NCBI GenBank assembly: GCA_035524795.1
Contig: DATKOF010000021.1
Span: 12,034 to 76,033 of the forward strand
Length of the DNA: 64,000 bases
Source of the DNA: DATKOF01 sp035524795
GTDB taxonomy: Bacteria; Pseudomonadota; Gammaproteobacteria; Burkholderiales; SG8-41
Reading direction: 5' to 3'
The notes below the pieces were generated by a model. That model ran no database searches and was not told the DNA's origin. It saw only the letters and a program-made list of their open reading frames with translations. The position numbers and the translations under genes are program-made. Of this stretch, positions 45,579-54,756 are shown piece after piece; within the stretch, counting starts at the first letter, position 1; each line of letters opens with the position of its first letter.

Positions 45579-46031
45579 ATGAAGCGCTGGCTGGCGTTGA
45601 GCGCGCTGGTGGTGGCGCTCGATCAGGCTGCGAAATTTGCGATAGCGCGCCTGTTCCTGCGCGGAGAAGGCGTTGAAGTCGCGCCGTTCTTCAATCTGGT
45701 GCTGACCTACAATCGCGGCGCCGCGTTCAGCTTCCTGGCCGACGCCAGCGGCTGGCAGCGCGGTTTTTTCATCGCGCTTGCGCTGGCCGCCGCCGCGCTG
45801 ATCGTATGGCTGCTGCGCAGGCACACCGACCAGCCGCCGTTCTGCCTGGCACTGGCGTTGATTCTCGGCGGCGCGGTCGGCAATCTGATCGACCGCGCGC
45901 TGACAGGCGAGGTCGTCGACTTTCTCGATTTCCACGCGTTCGGCTGGCACTGGCCGGCGTTCAATCTCGCGGATTCGGCGGTCACCTGCGGCGCGGCGCT
46001 GTTGATCTGGGACGGGTTGCGCCGCAAGTAG
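45579..46031 (+). CDS. lspA: Lipoprotein signal peptidase
   Basis: 150 residues, four membrane helices. It cleaves diacylated prolipoprotein signal peptides. Conserved NRGAAFSFLA, GGAVGNLIDRALTGEVVDF and FNLADS motifs give the catalytic aspartates D114 and D132. ileS-lspA(-ispH) is the usual order. GC content returns to that of the core. Confidence 0.97.
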   Translation: MKRWLALSALVVALDQAAKFAIARLFLRGEGVEVAPFFNLVLTYNRGAAFSFLADASGWQRGFFIALALAAAALIVWLLRRHTDQPPFCLALALILGGAVGNLIDRALTGEVVDFLDFHAFGWHWPAFNLADSAVTCGAALLIWDGLRRK

Positions 46032-46042
46032 AATGCAGGATG

Positions 46043-46181
46043 CGGGATTCAGAACCCGGAAAAACCTCGTTAGCGACAGAGGACACAGAGATCACGGAGA
46101 AAAACCCGCCTTGCCCAGTCTTTAATTTTTCTCTCTGTGCGCTCTATAATCTCTGTGGCTGATAGATTTTGCTGAATCCCG
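46043..46181. repeat. Inverted-repeat element between lspA and ispH
   Basis: Outer arms CGGGATTCAG (46043-46052) and CTGAATCCCG (46172-46181) are exact complements; inside lie imperfectly paired ACAGAGGACACAGAGATCACGG (about 46076-46097) and CTCTCTGTGCGCTCTATAAT with CTCTGTGG (46131-46158). The interior resembles the dispersed 'cacagagatcacggag' repeats. It is a different sequence from the element at 42591 but of similar build. Confidence 0.65.
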
Positions 46182-46216
46182 AATCCTCGATCCTGTATCC
46201 TTTATAATCCCGCCTC

Positions 46217-47149
46217 ATGCAGGTTCTGCTCGCCAATCCACGTGGTTTCTGCGCCGGCGTCGACCGCGCGATCGAGATCGTCGAGCGCGCGCTGCAATTG
46301 CACGGCGCGCCGATCTACGTGCGCCACGAGGTCGTGCACAACAAATTCGTGGTCGATGATCTGCGCGCGAAGGGCGCGCTGTTCGTCGAGGACCTTGATG
46401 AAGTGCCGCCGGGCAGCACTGTCGTATTCAGCGCGCACGGCGTGTCGCAGGCGGTGCGGCAGCGGGCGCGGGATCGCCAGTTGCGCATATTCGACGCAAC
46501 CTGTCCGCTCGTCACCAAGGTCCATATCGAAGTGGCGAAAATGCGCAAACAGGGGCGCGAGATCGTGATGATCGGCCATCGCGGACACCCCGAGGTCGAA
46601 GGCACGATGGGTCAGTCCACCGGCGGCATGTATCTGGTCGAATCGCCGGCTGACATCGCCCGTCTGCATGTCAACGACGAGAACAACCTCGCGTTCGTGA
46701 CCCAGACCACGCTGTCGGTGGATGACGCGAGCGCAATCACCGCCGCGCTCAGGCAACGTTTTCCGAACATCGTCGGGCCGAAGAAGGACGATATCTGCTA
46801 TGCGACGCAGAACCGGCAGGACGCGGTCAAGGCGCTGGCGCGGCAGTGCGACGTCGTGATCGTCGTCGGTTCGCCGAACAGCTCGAATTCAAACCGGCTG
46901 CGCGAGGTCGCGGCGAATCAGGGCGTGCCGGCTTACATGATGGATAACGCGCGAGAGTTCGATCCGCTGTGGGTCGCGGGCAAATCGACGGTCGGCGTCA
47001 CCGCCGGCGCGTCGGCGCCGGAGCTGCTGGTGCGGGAAGTCGTCGCGCGCCTGCGCGCGCTCGGCGCGACCGAAGTCTCGGAGCTTCCAGGCATTACCGA
47101 GAAGGTCGCTTTTCCCCTGCCCAGAGATCTGGCCACCCACGCAATATAA
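46217..47149 (+). CDS. ispH: 4-hydroxy-3-methylbut-2-enyl diphosphate reductase
   Basis: 310 residues. Last MEP-pathway enzyme, an iron-sulfur protein giving IPP and DMAPP. Cluster cysteines lie in NPRGFCAGVDRAI, FDATCPLVTKVH and VVGSPNSSNSNRL with KDDICYATQNRQ. HEVVHNKFVVDDL holds a substrate-binding His. It works with dxs and ispA encoded 30 kb away in this window. It ends in a bidirectional terminator facing pilY1. Confidence 0.96.
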   Translation: MQVLLANPRGFCAGVDRAIEIVERALQLHGAPIYVRHEVVHNKFVVDDLRAKGALFVEDLDEVPPGSTVVFSAHGVSQAVRQRARDRQLRIFDATCPLVTKVHIEVAKMRKQGREIVMIGHRGHPEVEGTMGQSTGGMYLVESPADIARLHVNDENNLAFVTQTTLSVDDASAITAALRQRFPNIVGPKKDDICYATQNRQDAVKALARQCDVVIVVGSPNSSNSNRLREVAANQGVPAYMMDNAREFDPLWVAGKSTVGVTAGASAPELLVREVVARLRALGATEVSELPGITEKVAFPLPRDLATHAI

Positions 47150-47170
47150 CGCCCTGCATTGAAGAAATAA

Positions 47171-47194
47171 AAATCCCCGCCGCGGCGGGGATTT
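47171..47194. terminator. Bidirectional terminator between ispH and pilY1
   Basis: Self-complementary AAATCCCCGCC-GC-GGCGGGGATTT with A-run and T-run at the ends, between two convergent stops (47149 and 47219). Confidence 0.85.
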
Positions 47195-47218
47195 TATCGT
47201 GACGCCGTTAAGCCCCGG

Positions 47219-50200
47219 TTATTGTTCCGGCTCCAGGTACCAGTAGATTTTGGTGGCGCCGCCGATCGTGCCGATCTGTATGAACTTGGTGCCCGATTCC
47301 GAAATGATCGGCAGGAAGATCGCCCTGAACCCGGCGCCCTGGTTCTGTTCCGAGTTGGTTCCTCCGACAACACCTACCGTTGTGCCGGCGCCGCCGGTAT
47401 TGACGACGATCGTGGAACCGATCGAAATATAGCCGCGCGCCAGAAAGTCGGCGTAGTAGCGCGAGGAGGCGGATATGGAGCTGCCGTTCAATGCCTCCAG
47501 GCTGCCATACAGCGAATTGATCTGGTTGACCCGGCCCTGGCCGGGCGGCGTGCAGGAGTTGTTCTGCGCCAGCGGTGCGTAAGTGCCGAAGCGCAGTTCG
47601 TTGAAGAACACTGTCGGCTGGGTACTGACTTTTTCGCCATTGTCCAGTGACCGTTTCCAGCCCTGGCTGCCGGTCAGCGTCGTGTCGGTGGCTCCGTTCA
47701 CATTGGTGTCCGAAAGGTTTACCAGCGTAGACTGGGTGATCGGCGTCGAAAGTGCCGAAGGACCTGCGGGTGTCGGCGTGCCGCCGCCTGAATTCAGGCT
47801 CGGATCGTCCATCAGCATGAAGACCTTATCCGAGGCGGCATAGGCGGGACACGGATTGTTGCTGCCGCTTGACGTGCACAGCGGATGTTCCTTGTCGCCC
47901 GAACCGACGTAAACCGCGTCAAAACGGAATGGCCTGTATGACGGCGCAACCGCCGGCGCATAAAAGAACTTGCGTTTCTCGCCGGTGGCGTCCGACAGGG
48001 TGGCGAGCTGTTCGCCCCTCCAGTTCGACGGGCTGCTGTCGTCGATATCGAACCGCCAGACATTGCCGCCGAGGTCGCCGACATAGATGCGGTCGAGGTA
48101 ACCTTGGGCGTCCCCGTCCATGTTGAGCGCCGCGACGTCCGAAGGGATCGCAGAAGTGGTGATCGTATTGCCGGTGCGGTAACTGCCGCTCTGGCCGACG
48201 CCCCACGAGTTGATGATATTGGCGGTATCGGCATTGATCACATACACCGCGCGCCCCATGGTGTCCTTGTGGGTGACAGGATCGCCCACCCAGGGCATCA
48301 CATCCTCCAGCGGGTCATAGCCGCCGGCGAAGATCAGCGCGGGTATGTGTCCGGTCGCAGCCCCCAGATTGCGGATGGTTCCCACCATCGGCGTTGACCA
48401 GGTTTGCCCCAGCTCGTTGAACTGGGCATTGGGGGTGCATGCGGCATGCCCAAGGCAGACCATGCCGCTGCCGCTGTTGGCGGTGATTTTCCACTTGAAC
48501 AGCGGACGATCCTTGTTGGTGATGTCCAGCGCGTAGAGGACGCGGCCGCCACGGCGCAGGCCGAAGAACAGCCAGACGCGGTCGCTGCCGTCGATTATGC
48601 CGTTGTTGTTCTGATCATCGAAAAATACCGCCGGATTGCCGTCCGCAACGTAGATTTCAGGCCCCTGCAGGTTGGCCTGCAATGCGCTGAGCTGCGGCAG
48701 CGCTTCCTCGATCAGGAACGACCATTTTTCCTGGCCGGTGTTGGCGTCCGCCGCCGTCACCATGCCGTTATCCTGCACGTAGTACACGTACTGGATCGGC
48801 GGGTCCTGCGTTGAATCATAGGTTACGATCGCCGGCGCTGCGTGCTGCACGTCGAAGTGCGGCCAGGAGGCCCAGGTGGTGCAGAGCGTGGAGGCGTCGC
48901 CGTCGGTGCAATTGGGGTCGGTCGTGGAGCCGCCTAGGATGTAATTGATCAGCGTTTCACGGGTGGCCGCCGAGCCGGTGCCGAGCATCGCCCCGGTGAT
49001 CGCCGTGTTCCCCGGTTGCACCAGATTGCCGGAATCAGTCAGATCGGTCGTCGTCGAGACGCCGTTGCTGAGGAAGGTATAGACCTTGCGCGTGCTTGGC
49101 GTGTACGACGGCGTGTTGTTGATCAACTGATAGCCGGTTCCTCCCTTGTTGGGCGAGGATCCGTCCTGCAGATTGGAGGGACCCCAGAAACTGGTCGAGG
49201 TCGGGTCGATGACCGACTGGCCAGTCAGGGGGTCGATATCGTTGATGTTGTAGTTGCCGGTCGCAAGCACGGTCTGTCCAATCAGGCAAACCGTAACCCC
49301 GGTGCCGCATTGGGCATCGCCGACGCCGATCTCGAACTTCTTGACCGTTCCCTGCCAGGTATCGTTGGGGGACGGGCCGAAGAACGAGATGAAGATATCG
49401 TTCGAACTCTGGCCGCGATTCAGCGTGTCGAGCGGCACCGCGAATCCGGTGCCGGTGGGGTTCCAGTTGCGGATTGCGTTGAGTACTGCGGTCAGCGCCT
49501 GCGAGAGCTGGGCGGCGTTCTGCGCAATGTAGAAATTGCCGTTCGCCTGCTGGGCCGCATCCTGCACCACCGGCGAACTGACGCCGGCGAAGCCGATGGT
49601 GTAGGTGTTGATGGTCTGCTGTCCCGGCAACAGGTCGGTGATGCTCTCGCCGACATAGTTCTGCGCGCCGGGGCTGACGTCCGCGTACGACAGGAAGTAG
49701 GACAGCTCGTCGAGCCAGATATAGCCGCCGTCGTTGGCGGTCGATGCCAGATCGACCGGGCCGTAAGGATTGCCGCCGGCGACCGCCGGTATCTGGTTGT
49801 ACGACGTGCCGTTCGGCCAGTTGGAGTCGAGATCGGTCCGCGGCGACACGTATTTGTTGAGCGCGACGTTATGCCATCTCATCGTCTTGATGGCGGCATT
49901 GGCGGAAAAATCATCTTCCGGCTGGCCATTGGTGATCAGCACGATGAAGTTCTTCTGACAGCCGGCGGGGCCGGCGACGTTCGGGTTGTTCATCATCGGC
50001 GAGTTATAGGTGCCGCCCGAATTTCTGAGGTAGATCGTGTTCGGCGTGGAATCGCTGTTGGTGCCGACGCTGGTATCGTAGCCGGCGGACACCGTGCCGC
50101 CGCTTTGCGCAGTGGTGGTCAGGGTGCCGAATACCGGCGTCCGCCCGGAAAAGTAGCGGTACGCTTCATACAGGCTTTCCGTCAGCGGTGTGCGCGAAGA

Positions 50201-53014
50201 CGCGACCACGCCCTGTATCGCGTTGACCAGCGTGGTGCGATTGCCGTAATAGGGGGTATCGGTCGAGTTGCTGCCCATGCGGTGGATCGCATAGGCAATG
50301 TTGCCGCCCTCGCTCGCCAGCGTGGTGTCGGTCTTGTTGAAGACCTCCAGGCCCGCACGGATACCGTCAGTGGTGCTGACCAGTGTGGACAGCGCGTCCT
50401 TGGCGACCTGCAGCCGCGTCTTGCGGCCGATCGGGCTGCAGGTTGCGCTGGACGAGATCGTCCCGCTGATGATCAGGGCGCCGCTGGTGTCGCGGCAGGC
50501 CTTGGCGCCGAACAGCCAGTTCAGATAATTGACCGAATAGACGTCGATATTTTTCGTGGAATCAGCCGCCACCCGGTACGAGGTATTCGCCGAAGTCGTA
50601 TAGGCCTGGGTAAGAGCGGTGTTCGGCGTCGCGGTGGTGCTGGTGTTGGCGGCAGTGGCGAACGTACGGTTGACCGAAGTCGGATAGCTGTTGGCGCCCG
50701 GGTTGAACGACGGCCCGTCGTTCAGGCACTCGTGATACAGGTTGGCCTGCGTTGCGTTCTGCTTGTAGGCTTGATAATAATAAGTCGAAGCACTTACTCC
50801 CGGAATCGCAACGATGGTAGTCGTCTGATTGGGGCAGACCGCGGTGTTGACGCCGGTGGTGATCGTTGTCGAGTTGTCGCAGGCCACGCCATAACGCGTC
50901 GCGCAGGTCTGATCGGTGTTCGATTCCGTCGTCGCGCAACTGCGGTTGTAGGTCTGGCTGTTGCCGCGGATCGTCAGCGATGTGCCGCCCGAGAACGCGC
51001 AAGTCGTCAGCGGATTGGTCGTGGTGCGCGTGGTGTTCGGATTCGGCGCGGCGGTCGGTGCGTTCGGCCGCGTGCCGGCGGTATAGGTGGTGGCGACATT
51101 ATATTTGAGGCCGCCGCTGCAGGTGCCGCCGTAAGTGTAGTTGCCGGCGCTGATCGAGTTAGTGCAGCCCGCGCTGGCGAAAGTGCCGGCGGCGAACTGC
51201 GCCGGCGTGTACGGGCCCATTACGAAGCTCTGGCTGACCCCGTTAAGGGTTTTCGGATTGGTGGTGGCGGCAGTCGAGCAGCTGGCGGTCGAGCCGGACT
51301 CCGTGCAGGTGCCGCCATAGTAGAAATAGCCCTGTCCCTCGATGTTGACACTCGATCTGCCGGACCATGCGCAACTGCCGACGGTGATCGTGCTCTGGCT
51401 GCTTGCCGAGCAATTGGTATTGATGTACTGGGTCAGAAAGCTGGTCTGTGTTACCGGTGTGCCGCAGCTGGCGGGCGGGGAGAAATCACCGCAGGCCAGA
51501 TGCGGCGCGCTGTAGCCGAGCGCCACCGTGCGCGGATCCGAGCAGCTGGGAGAGCCATTGGTCGAGCAGTTGCCGCCGCCGACACGCAGAGTGCTCTGGG
51601 CATCGCGCTCACTCCAGCCCGCGGTGTATTTGCATTGCTGAGTCCAGGTCGCATTCTGGGCAGAGACCGCGCCTTGTGAAATGGCGACGCAGGTGCTGGT
51701 GGCTGCCGGACCGGTGCTGGAATTGCAGGCGGCAGTTGTGTCGTAGTAAGCGGGAGTTCCGGTCGCCATGCCAAACGCAGACGAAGCATCACGGTTGCCT
51801 TTCCATGCTGTGAAATTCCAGGCGCTGCCGATCTGAGAGGTGATCCCGTACCAACCGAGCACTGTTTGCAGTACCGCATAGCTGCCGGATGTGGAACCGG
51901 TCAGGTTGTAGCTGTAGGGATAGCCGTTGATGATAGATTGATAGGTGTAGCCGCCGAGGTCGGCTTGGGGATTGGCCCAGCCGGCATAACTGGTGGTACT
52001 GCTCTGCTGAACGCGGATCGGCTGCCCCTGGCTGCCGGTCGGGCTGCCGCCGACGTTGTCGCGGTAGGGCGCGCCGAGGTAGCTCGGCAGAGTAACTCCG
52101 GCCGCCGGTACCGGAAAGCCGTTGGTGGGCGGCACCAAGGAGCCATCGAGGTAACCCTGCGCGTAACCGTAGCTGTTGTAATTGGTGCTGCTGCCGGGGT
52201 AGCTGCCGACGCCTATCGTCGCCAGATTCAGATAGGGTTCGTAACGTATCCATTGCTGATTCAGCACATAGCCGTTGTTCTGCGCCACGGTGCTGGGCGC
52301 CATCACGGTCGAAGGCGTCAACTGCGGGGTCAGCGACGAACATAGATTGAAGCTCGCGTAGTTGTTGACGGTGGAGTAGTTGTACGGACTGGTGGGACCC
52401 GTCGGTGGATAGGTTATGCCGCCGCGGGTGCTGGAAACATAATTGACCGAGCCGGCACGGAAGCGGTTGAATGACGGTGACATCAGGCGCGGGTCGCTGG
52501 TCGCCGTGCCCGTGGGCAGCCAGTACAGCCACGATTCGTCGTTGTAGTAGTTGCGGAACATGTAGCGCGGCCCCGGGTCGCTGACGCCGCCTTCGATATC
52601 GGTGGCATTTGCATAAAGCTTGACTGCTTTCCACAGGTTCTGGCGGTCGGTGAGGGCGGTGCCGTCCCACGTGCCCCACGGGCTGTACGGGTTGACCGGC
52701 GCCGCGGTATCGGAAATCGCGCTCGCGCTTTCCGCCGTGACCTCGGAATTGCTGATGATGTTGATGTCGTTCCACAGATATTCGATGTGAGAATCGTAAG
52801 CGCCCGGATATTCGTGCCACGGCTCGGGAATGTTCATCCGGTCATTGGTGCCGAGGATGAACAGCACGTTCGGTTCGGCGGTGGTGTTACCGGTGGTCAC
52901 GCTCAGATAAATGTCGGTGTCACGCGCGAATGTCGGGGCCACCGCGACTGGATTGATCAGCGCAGCGATCAACATCCAGACGACGATTTTCGTGAAAGGT
53001 CTAAGAGCGTTCAT
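47219..53014 (-). CDS. pilY1: Type IV pilus tip adhesin/assembly protein PilY1
   Basis: 1931 residues, well above the about 1160 of Pseudomonas aeruginosa PilY1. Signal peptide MNALRPFTKIVVWMLIAALI to about residue 31. A von Willebrand A-like region begins at PNVLFILGTNDRMN, where the usual DxSxS metal site is degenerate, and continues in KNFIVLITNGQPEDDF. Between them, about residues 450-760, lies a Ser/Thr/Cys-rich insert with repeated CAWSG/CAFSG-type units. The C-terminal beta-propeller typical of PilY1 carries a calcium loop DQNNNGIIDGSD at about 1466-1477. GAGGTGG precedes the ATG. Last gene of the minor-pilin operon. Confidence 0.93.
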   Translation of the reverse strand: MNALRPFTKIVVWMLIAALINPVAVAPTFARDTDIYLSVTTGNTTAEPNVLFILGTNDRMNIPEPWHEYPGAYDSHIEYLWNDINIISNSEVTAESASAISDTAAPVNPYSPWGTWDGTALTDRQNLWKAVKLYANATDIEGGVSDPGPRYMFRNYYNDESWLYWLPTGTATSDPRLMSPSFNRFRAGSVNYVSSTRGGITYPPTGPTSPYNYSTVNNYASFNLCSSLTPQLTPSTVMAPSTVAQNNGYVLNQQWIRYEPYLNLATIGVGSYPGSSTNYNSYGYAQGYLDGSLVPPTNGFPVPAAGVTLPSYLGAPYRDNVGGSPTGSQGQPIRVQQSSTTSYAGWANPQADLGGYTYQSIINGYPYSYNLTGSTSGSYAVLQTVLGWYGITSQIGSAWNFTAWKGNRDASSAFGMATGTPAYYDTTAACNSSTGPAATSTCVAISQGAVSAQNATWTQQCKYTAGWSERDAQSTLRVGGGNCSTNGSPSCSDPRTVALGYSAPHLACGDFSPPASCGTPVTQTSFLTQYINTNCSASSQSTITVGSCAWSGRSSVNIEGQGYFYYGGTCTESGSTASCSTAATTNPKTLNGVSQSFVMGPYTPAQFAAGTFASAGCTNSISAGNYTYGGTCSGGLKYNVATTYTAGTRPNAPTAAPNPNTTRTTTNPLTTCAFSGGTSLTIRGNSQTYNRSCATTESNTDQTCATRYGVACDNSTTITTGVNTAVCPNQTTTIVAIPGVSASTYYYQAYKQNATQANLYHECLNDGPSFNPGANSYPTSVNRTFATAANTSTTATPNTALTQAYTTSANTSYRVAADSTKNIDVYSVNYLNWLFGAKACRDTSGALIISGTISSSATCSPIGRKTRLQVAKDALSTLVSTTDGIRAGLEVFNKTDTTLASEGGNIAYAIHRMGSNSTDTPYYGNRTTLVNAIQGVVASSRTPLTESLYEAYRYFSGRTPVFGTLTTTAQSGGTVSAGYDTSVGTNSDSTPNTIYLRNSGGTYNSPMMNNPNVAGPAGCQKNFIVLITNGQPEDDFSANAAIKTMRWHNVALNKYVSPRTDLDSNWPNGTSYNQIPAVAGGNPYGPVDLASTANDGGYIWLDELSYFLSYADVSPGAQNYVGESITDLLPGQQTINTYTIGFAGVSSPVVQDAAQQANGNFYIAQNAAQLSQALTAVLNAIRNWNPTGTGFAVPLDTLNRGQSSNDIFISFFGPSPNDTWQGTVKKFEIGVGDAQCGTGVTVCLIGQTVLATGNYNINDIDPLTGQSVIDPTSTSFWGPSNLQDGSSPNKGGTGYQLINNTPSYTPSTRKVYTFLSNGVSTTTDLTDSGNLVQPGNTAITGAMLGTGSAATRETLINYILGGSTTDPNCTDGDASTLCTTWASWPHFDVQHAAPAIVTYDSTQDPPIQYVYYVQDNGMVTAADANTGQEKWSFLIEEALPQLSALQANLQGPEIYVADGNPAVFFDDQNNNGIIDGSDRVWLFFGLRRGGRVLYALDITNKDRPLFKWKITANSGSGMVCLGHAACTPNAQFNELGQTWSTPMVGTIRNLGAATGHIPALIFAGGYDPLEDVMPWVGDPVTHKDTMGRAVYVINADTANIINSWGVGQSGSYRTGNTITTSAIPSDVAALNMDGDAQGYLDRIYVGDLGGNVWRFDIDDSSPSNWRGEQLATLSDATGEKRKFFYAPAVAPSYRPFRFDAVYVGSGDKEHPLCTSSGSNNPCPAYAASDKVFMLMDDPSLNSGGGTPTPAGPSALSTPITQSTLVNLSDTNVNGATDTTLTGSQGWKRSLDNGEKVSTQPTVFFNELRFGTYAPLAQNNSCTPPGQGRVNQINSLYGSLEALNGSSISASSRYYADFLARGYISIGSTIVVNTGGAGTTVGVVGGTNSEQNQGAGFRAIFLPIISESGTKFIQIGTIGGATKIYWYLEPEQ

Positions 53015-53052
53015 AATGCCACCTCATTAGTCCGACGATGCATTCAGGTTCA

Positions 53053-53072
53053 AACCGGAGTTTTACCCGGTT
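53053..53072 (-). promoter_or_regulatory. Stem-loop between pilX and pilY1
   Basis: Stem AACCGG / CCGGTT with an 8-nt loop in the 60-bp gap between pilX and pilY1. There is no U-tract; it may protect or tune the pilY1 message. Confidence 0.4.
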
Positions 53073-53074
53073 GC

Positions 53075-53581
53075 TTAACAGGATCCCGCCGGCGCCAGGG
53101 TTTGTACGCCGGTATGGACTATGGTAGTGCCGCCGATCGCCCCGGTTGCAGTGGCCTGGACGTCGAACTGCGCCGCATCCCAGGTTTGAGAGCCGACCAT
53201 GCACTGATACTGGGGAGGGCATTGATAGGGTTCGCATGCGGTCTGGGTGGCCTGTATCGCAACCTGGTCACCGGCATAGAGCAGGTTGGCCGGCGGACTG
53301 TTGATCTGGGCGCCCGGTGCGCCTTGCGCCAGCCCCAGGAATCCGGGCGCGAAGCGACCGTTATTGTCGACGATGAATTTATTGATCGCGAGCTCCGCAT
53401 TCGAAAAATTGATCGCCTGAATGTGGCTGACGCCGCCGATCTTGAGCTCGATGCTCGACGTCTTGAGCATCGAGATCACGAACAATGTCATGACGGCGAG
53501 CATGATCAGTCCGACCACGAGCACCGCGCCCCGTTGATGACTCCGGGAATGAAGGTTCTGTTGCATCATCATGGTCTTCAT
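53075..53581 (-). CDS. pilX: Minor pilin-associated protein PilX
   Basis: 168 residues. PilX N-terminal domain: QRGAVLVVGLIMLAVMTLFVISMLK, a long hydrophobic helix without the standard prepilin leader, followed by SIELKIGGVSHIQAINFSNAE. Variable C-terminal domain with a Cys-rich CEPYQCPPQYQC stretch. ATG 53581 has GGAGAGG upstream and overlaps the pilW stop (ATGA); the open frame reaches further upstream without need. It belongs to the complex that primes pilus assembly and places PilY1 at the tip. Confidence 0.88.
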   Translation of the reverse strand: MKTMMMQQNLHSRSHQRGAVLVVGLIMLAVMTLFVISMLKTSSIELKIGGVSHIQAINFSNAELAINKFIVDNNGRFAPGFLGLAQGAPGAQINSPPANLLYAGDQVAIQATQTACEPYQCPPQYQCMVGSQTWDAAQFDVQATATGAIGGTTIVHTGVQTLAPAGSC

Positions 53582-54756
53582 GCGCCTCTCCTTAATGCGA
53601 TATTGCGTAGCTGGAAAATCTGTGTAAAAACCTTGCGTTTGTATTTGCAGGCATTGGCGTAGCTTGCCGTGCATGCATAGTCAGGCACGCCGTCTCCATC
53701 CAGGTCATATTGCTTGCTGCTGTCATCGTAGCTGGAGCTCAGGTGCGGCGAGCGCACCAGCACGCTGACCCTGACCGCAACCACATTGCTCCAGTCACCA
53801 GCCGCGGGGGTGGTCGTGAAAATATCGGCCACCCCGTCGCCGGGGTTCGGATTGTTGTCGATCCCGTACTGGAAGCTGATCAGATCGACGCCTTCCACCA
53901 GCGGCACTTCCGTCATCGCGCTGCCGACTAGTTCTTGGCGCGCCAGTGTCGGGATCGGAAAGCCAGCGTCATCGGTGACGCCGTCGCAGGTTGTTCCTGC
54001 TGCGGGCCGGCTGCACGGCCGGATGTAATAGACGTGAGCATGGTATTCAAAAATGTCGGAATCGCTGCCGTTCGGTTGCAGGGGCGTCTGGTTGGAGGCC
54101 CGTAGCGCTGCGAAATCGTTGCCGTAGAAAAGCAGTCCGGCAAAGCCGCCGGTCAGCACTTTGGCGGGGGCTGACTGAACATAGATCGTGGTGTTGTAAT
54201 TCGGCTGCTCGGCAAGCCCGTCGGTGAGATTGCCGTCGTTGTTCGGGTCGGGTATGCGATAGCCGCCGGCGCCGCGTGTCACCAGAATCGGACTGTAAGA
54301 CTGGAAGTTCGTCGCGATAATGCAGGGGAATACGCCATGCACTGTCAACTGCGTCAGCGCGCCCGCTCCGGATCCCGGTATGCCATAGATGGGAACCTGC
54401 ATATTGAGCGCCCAGTTTGCTGTCGGCGGATTGGTTGCCGACCCACAATCCGTGGTTGTTGCGACGCCATCGCTGGCGGCGTTGATCAGCGCCGGGTCCT
54501 GCGCATAACCGACGAACCCTGCCATCCGTATCGAATCGCCCATGTAGCGCAGTGCAGCCGTCGCATTTTCCTGCATGCGCGAGAAATCATCCTGCACCTT
54601 GAAAGACTGCGATGAGTTGGCGATCAGCGTGAACAACCCCAGCGTAAGAAACAAGCCGATCGTCAGGCCGACCATCAATTCAACCAGCGACAGCCCGGTC
54701 TGGCGAGCTGCCGGGCGGCCAAGTATCCGGCGGGGGGCGTTCATCATGGCGATCAT
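53578..54756 (-). CDS. pilW: Minor pilin PilW
   Basis: 392 residues from the ATG at 54756, which overlaps the pilV stop. Prepilin leader ending at G21 then LSLVELMVGLTIGLFLTLGLF, the class III signal recognised by PilD. PilW family C-terminal domain with SVLVRSPHLSS near the end. Upstream (54762) and downstream (54744) ATGs are alternatives without clear ribosome-binding site differences. Confidence 0.9.
   Translation of the reverse strand: MIAMMNAPRRILGRPAARQTGLSLVELMVGLTIGLFLTLGLFTLIANSSQSFKVQDDFSRMQENATAALRYMGDSIRMAGFVGYAQDPALINAASDGVATTTDCGSATNPPTANWALNMQVPIYGIPGSGAGALTQLTVHGVFPCIIATNFQSYSPILVTRGAGGYRIPDPNNDGNLTDGLAEQPNYNTTIYVQSAPAKVLTGGFAGLLFYGNDFAALRASNQTPLQPNGSDSDIFEYHAHVYYIRPCSRPAAGTTCDGVTDDAGFPIPTLARQELVGSAMTEVPLVEGVDLISFQYGIDNNPNPGDGVADIFTTTPAAGDWSNVVAVRVSVLVRSPHLSSSYDDSSKQYDLDGDGVPDYACTASYANACKYKRKVFTQIFQLRNIALRRGA

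Noticed and set aside
49016..51679. 887-codon open frame on the plus strand inside pilY1
   Set aside because: It is antisense to a clear PilY1 with signal peptide and domains; the translation is Arg/Gly/Val-rich and low in complexity, typical of a shadow frame in GC-rich DNA.
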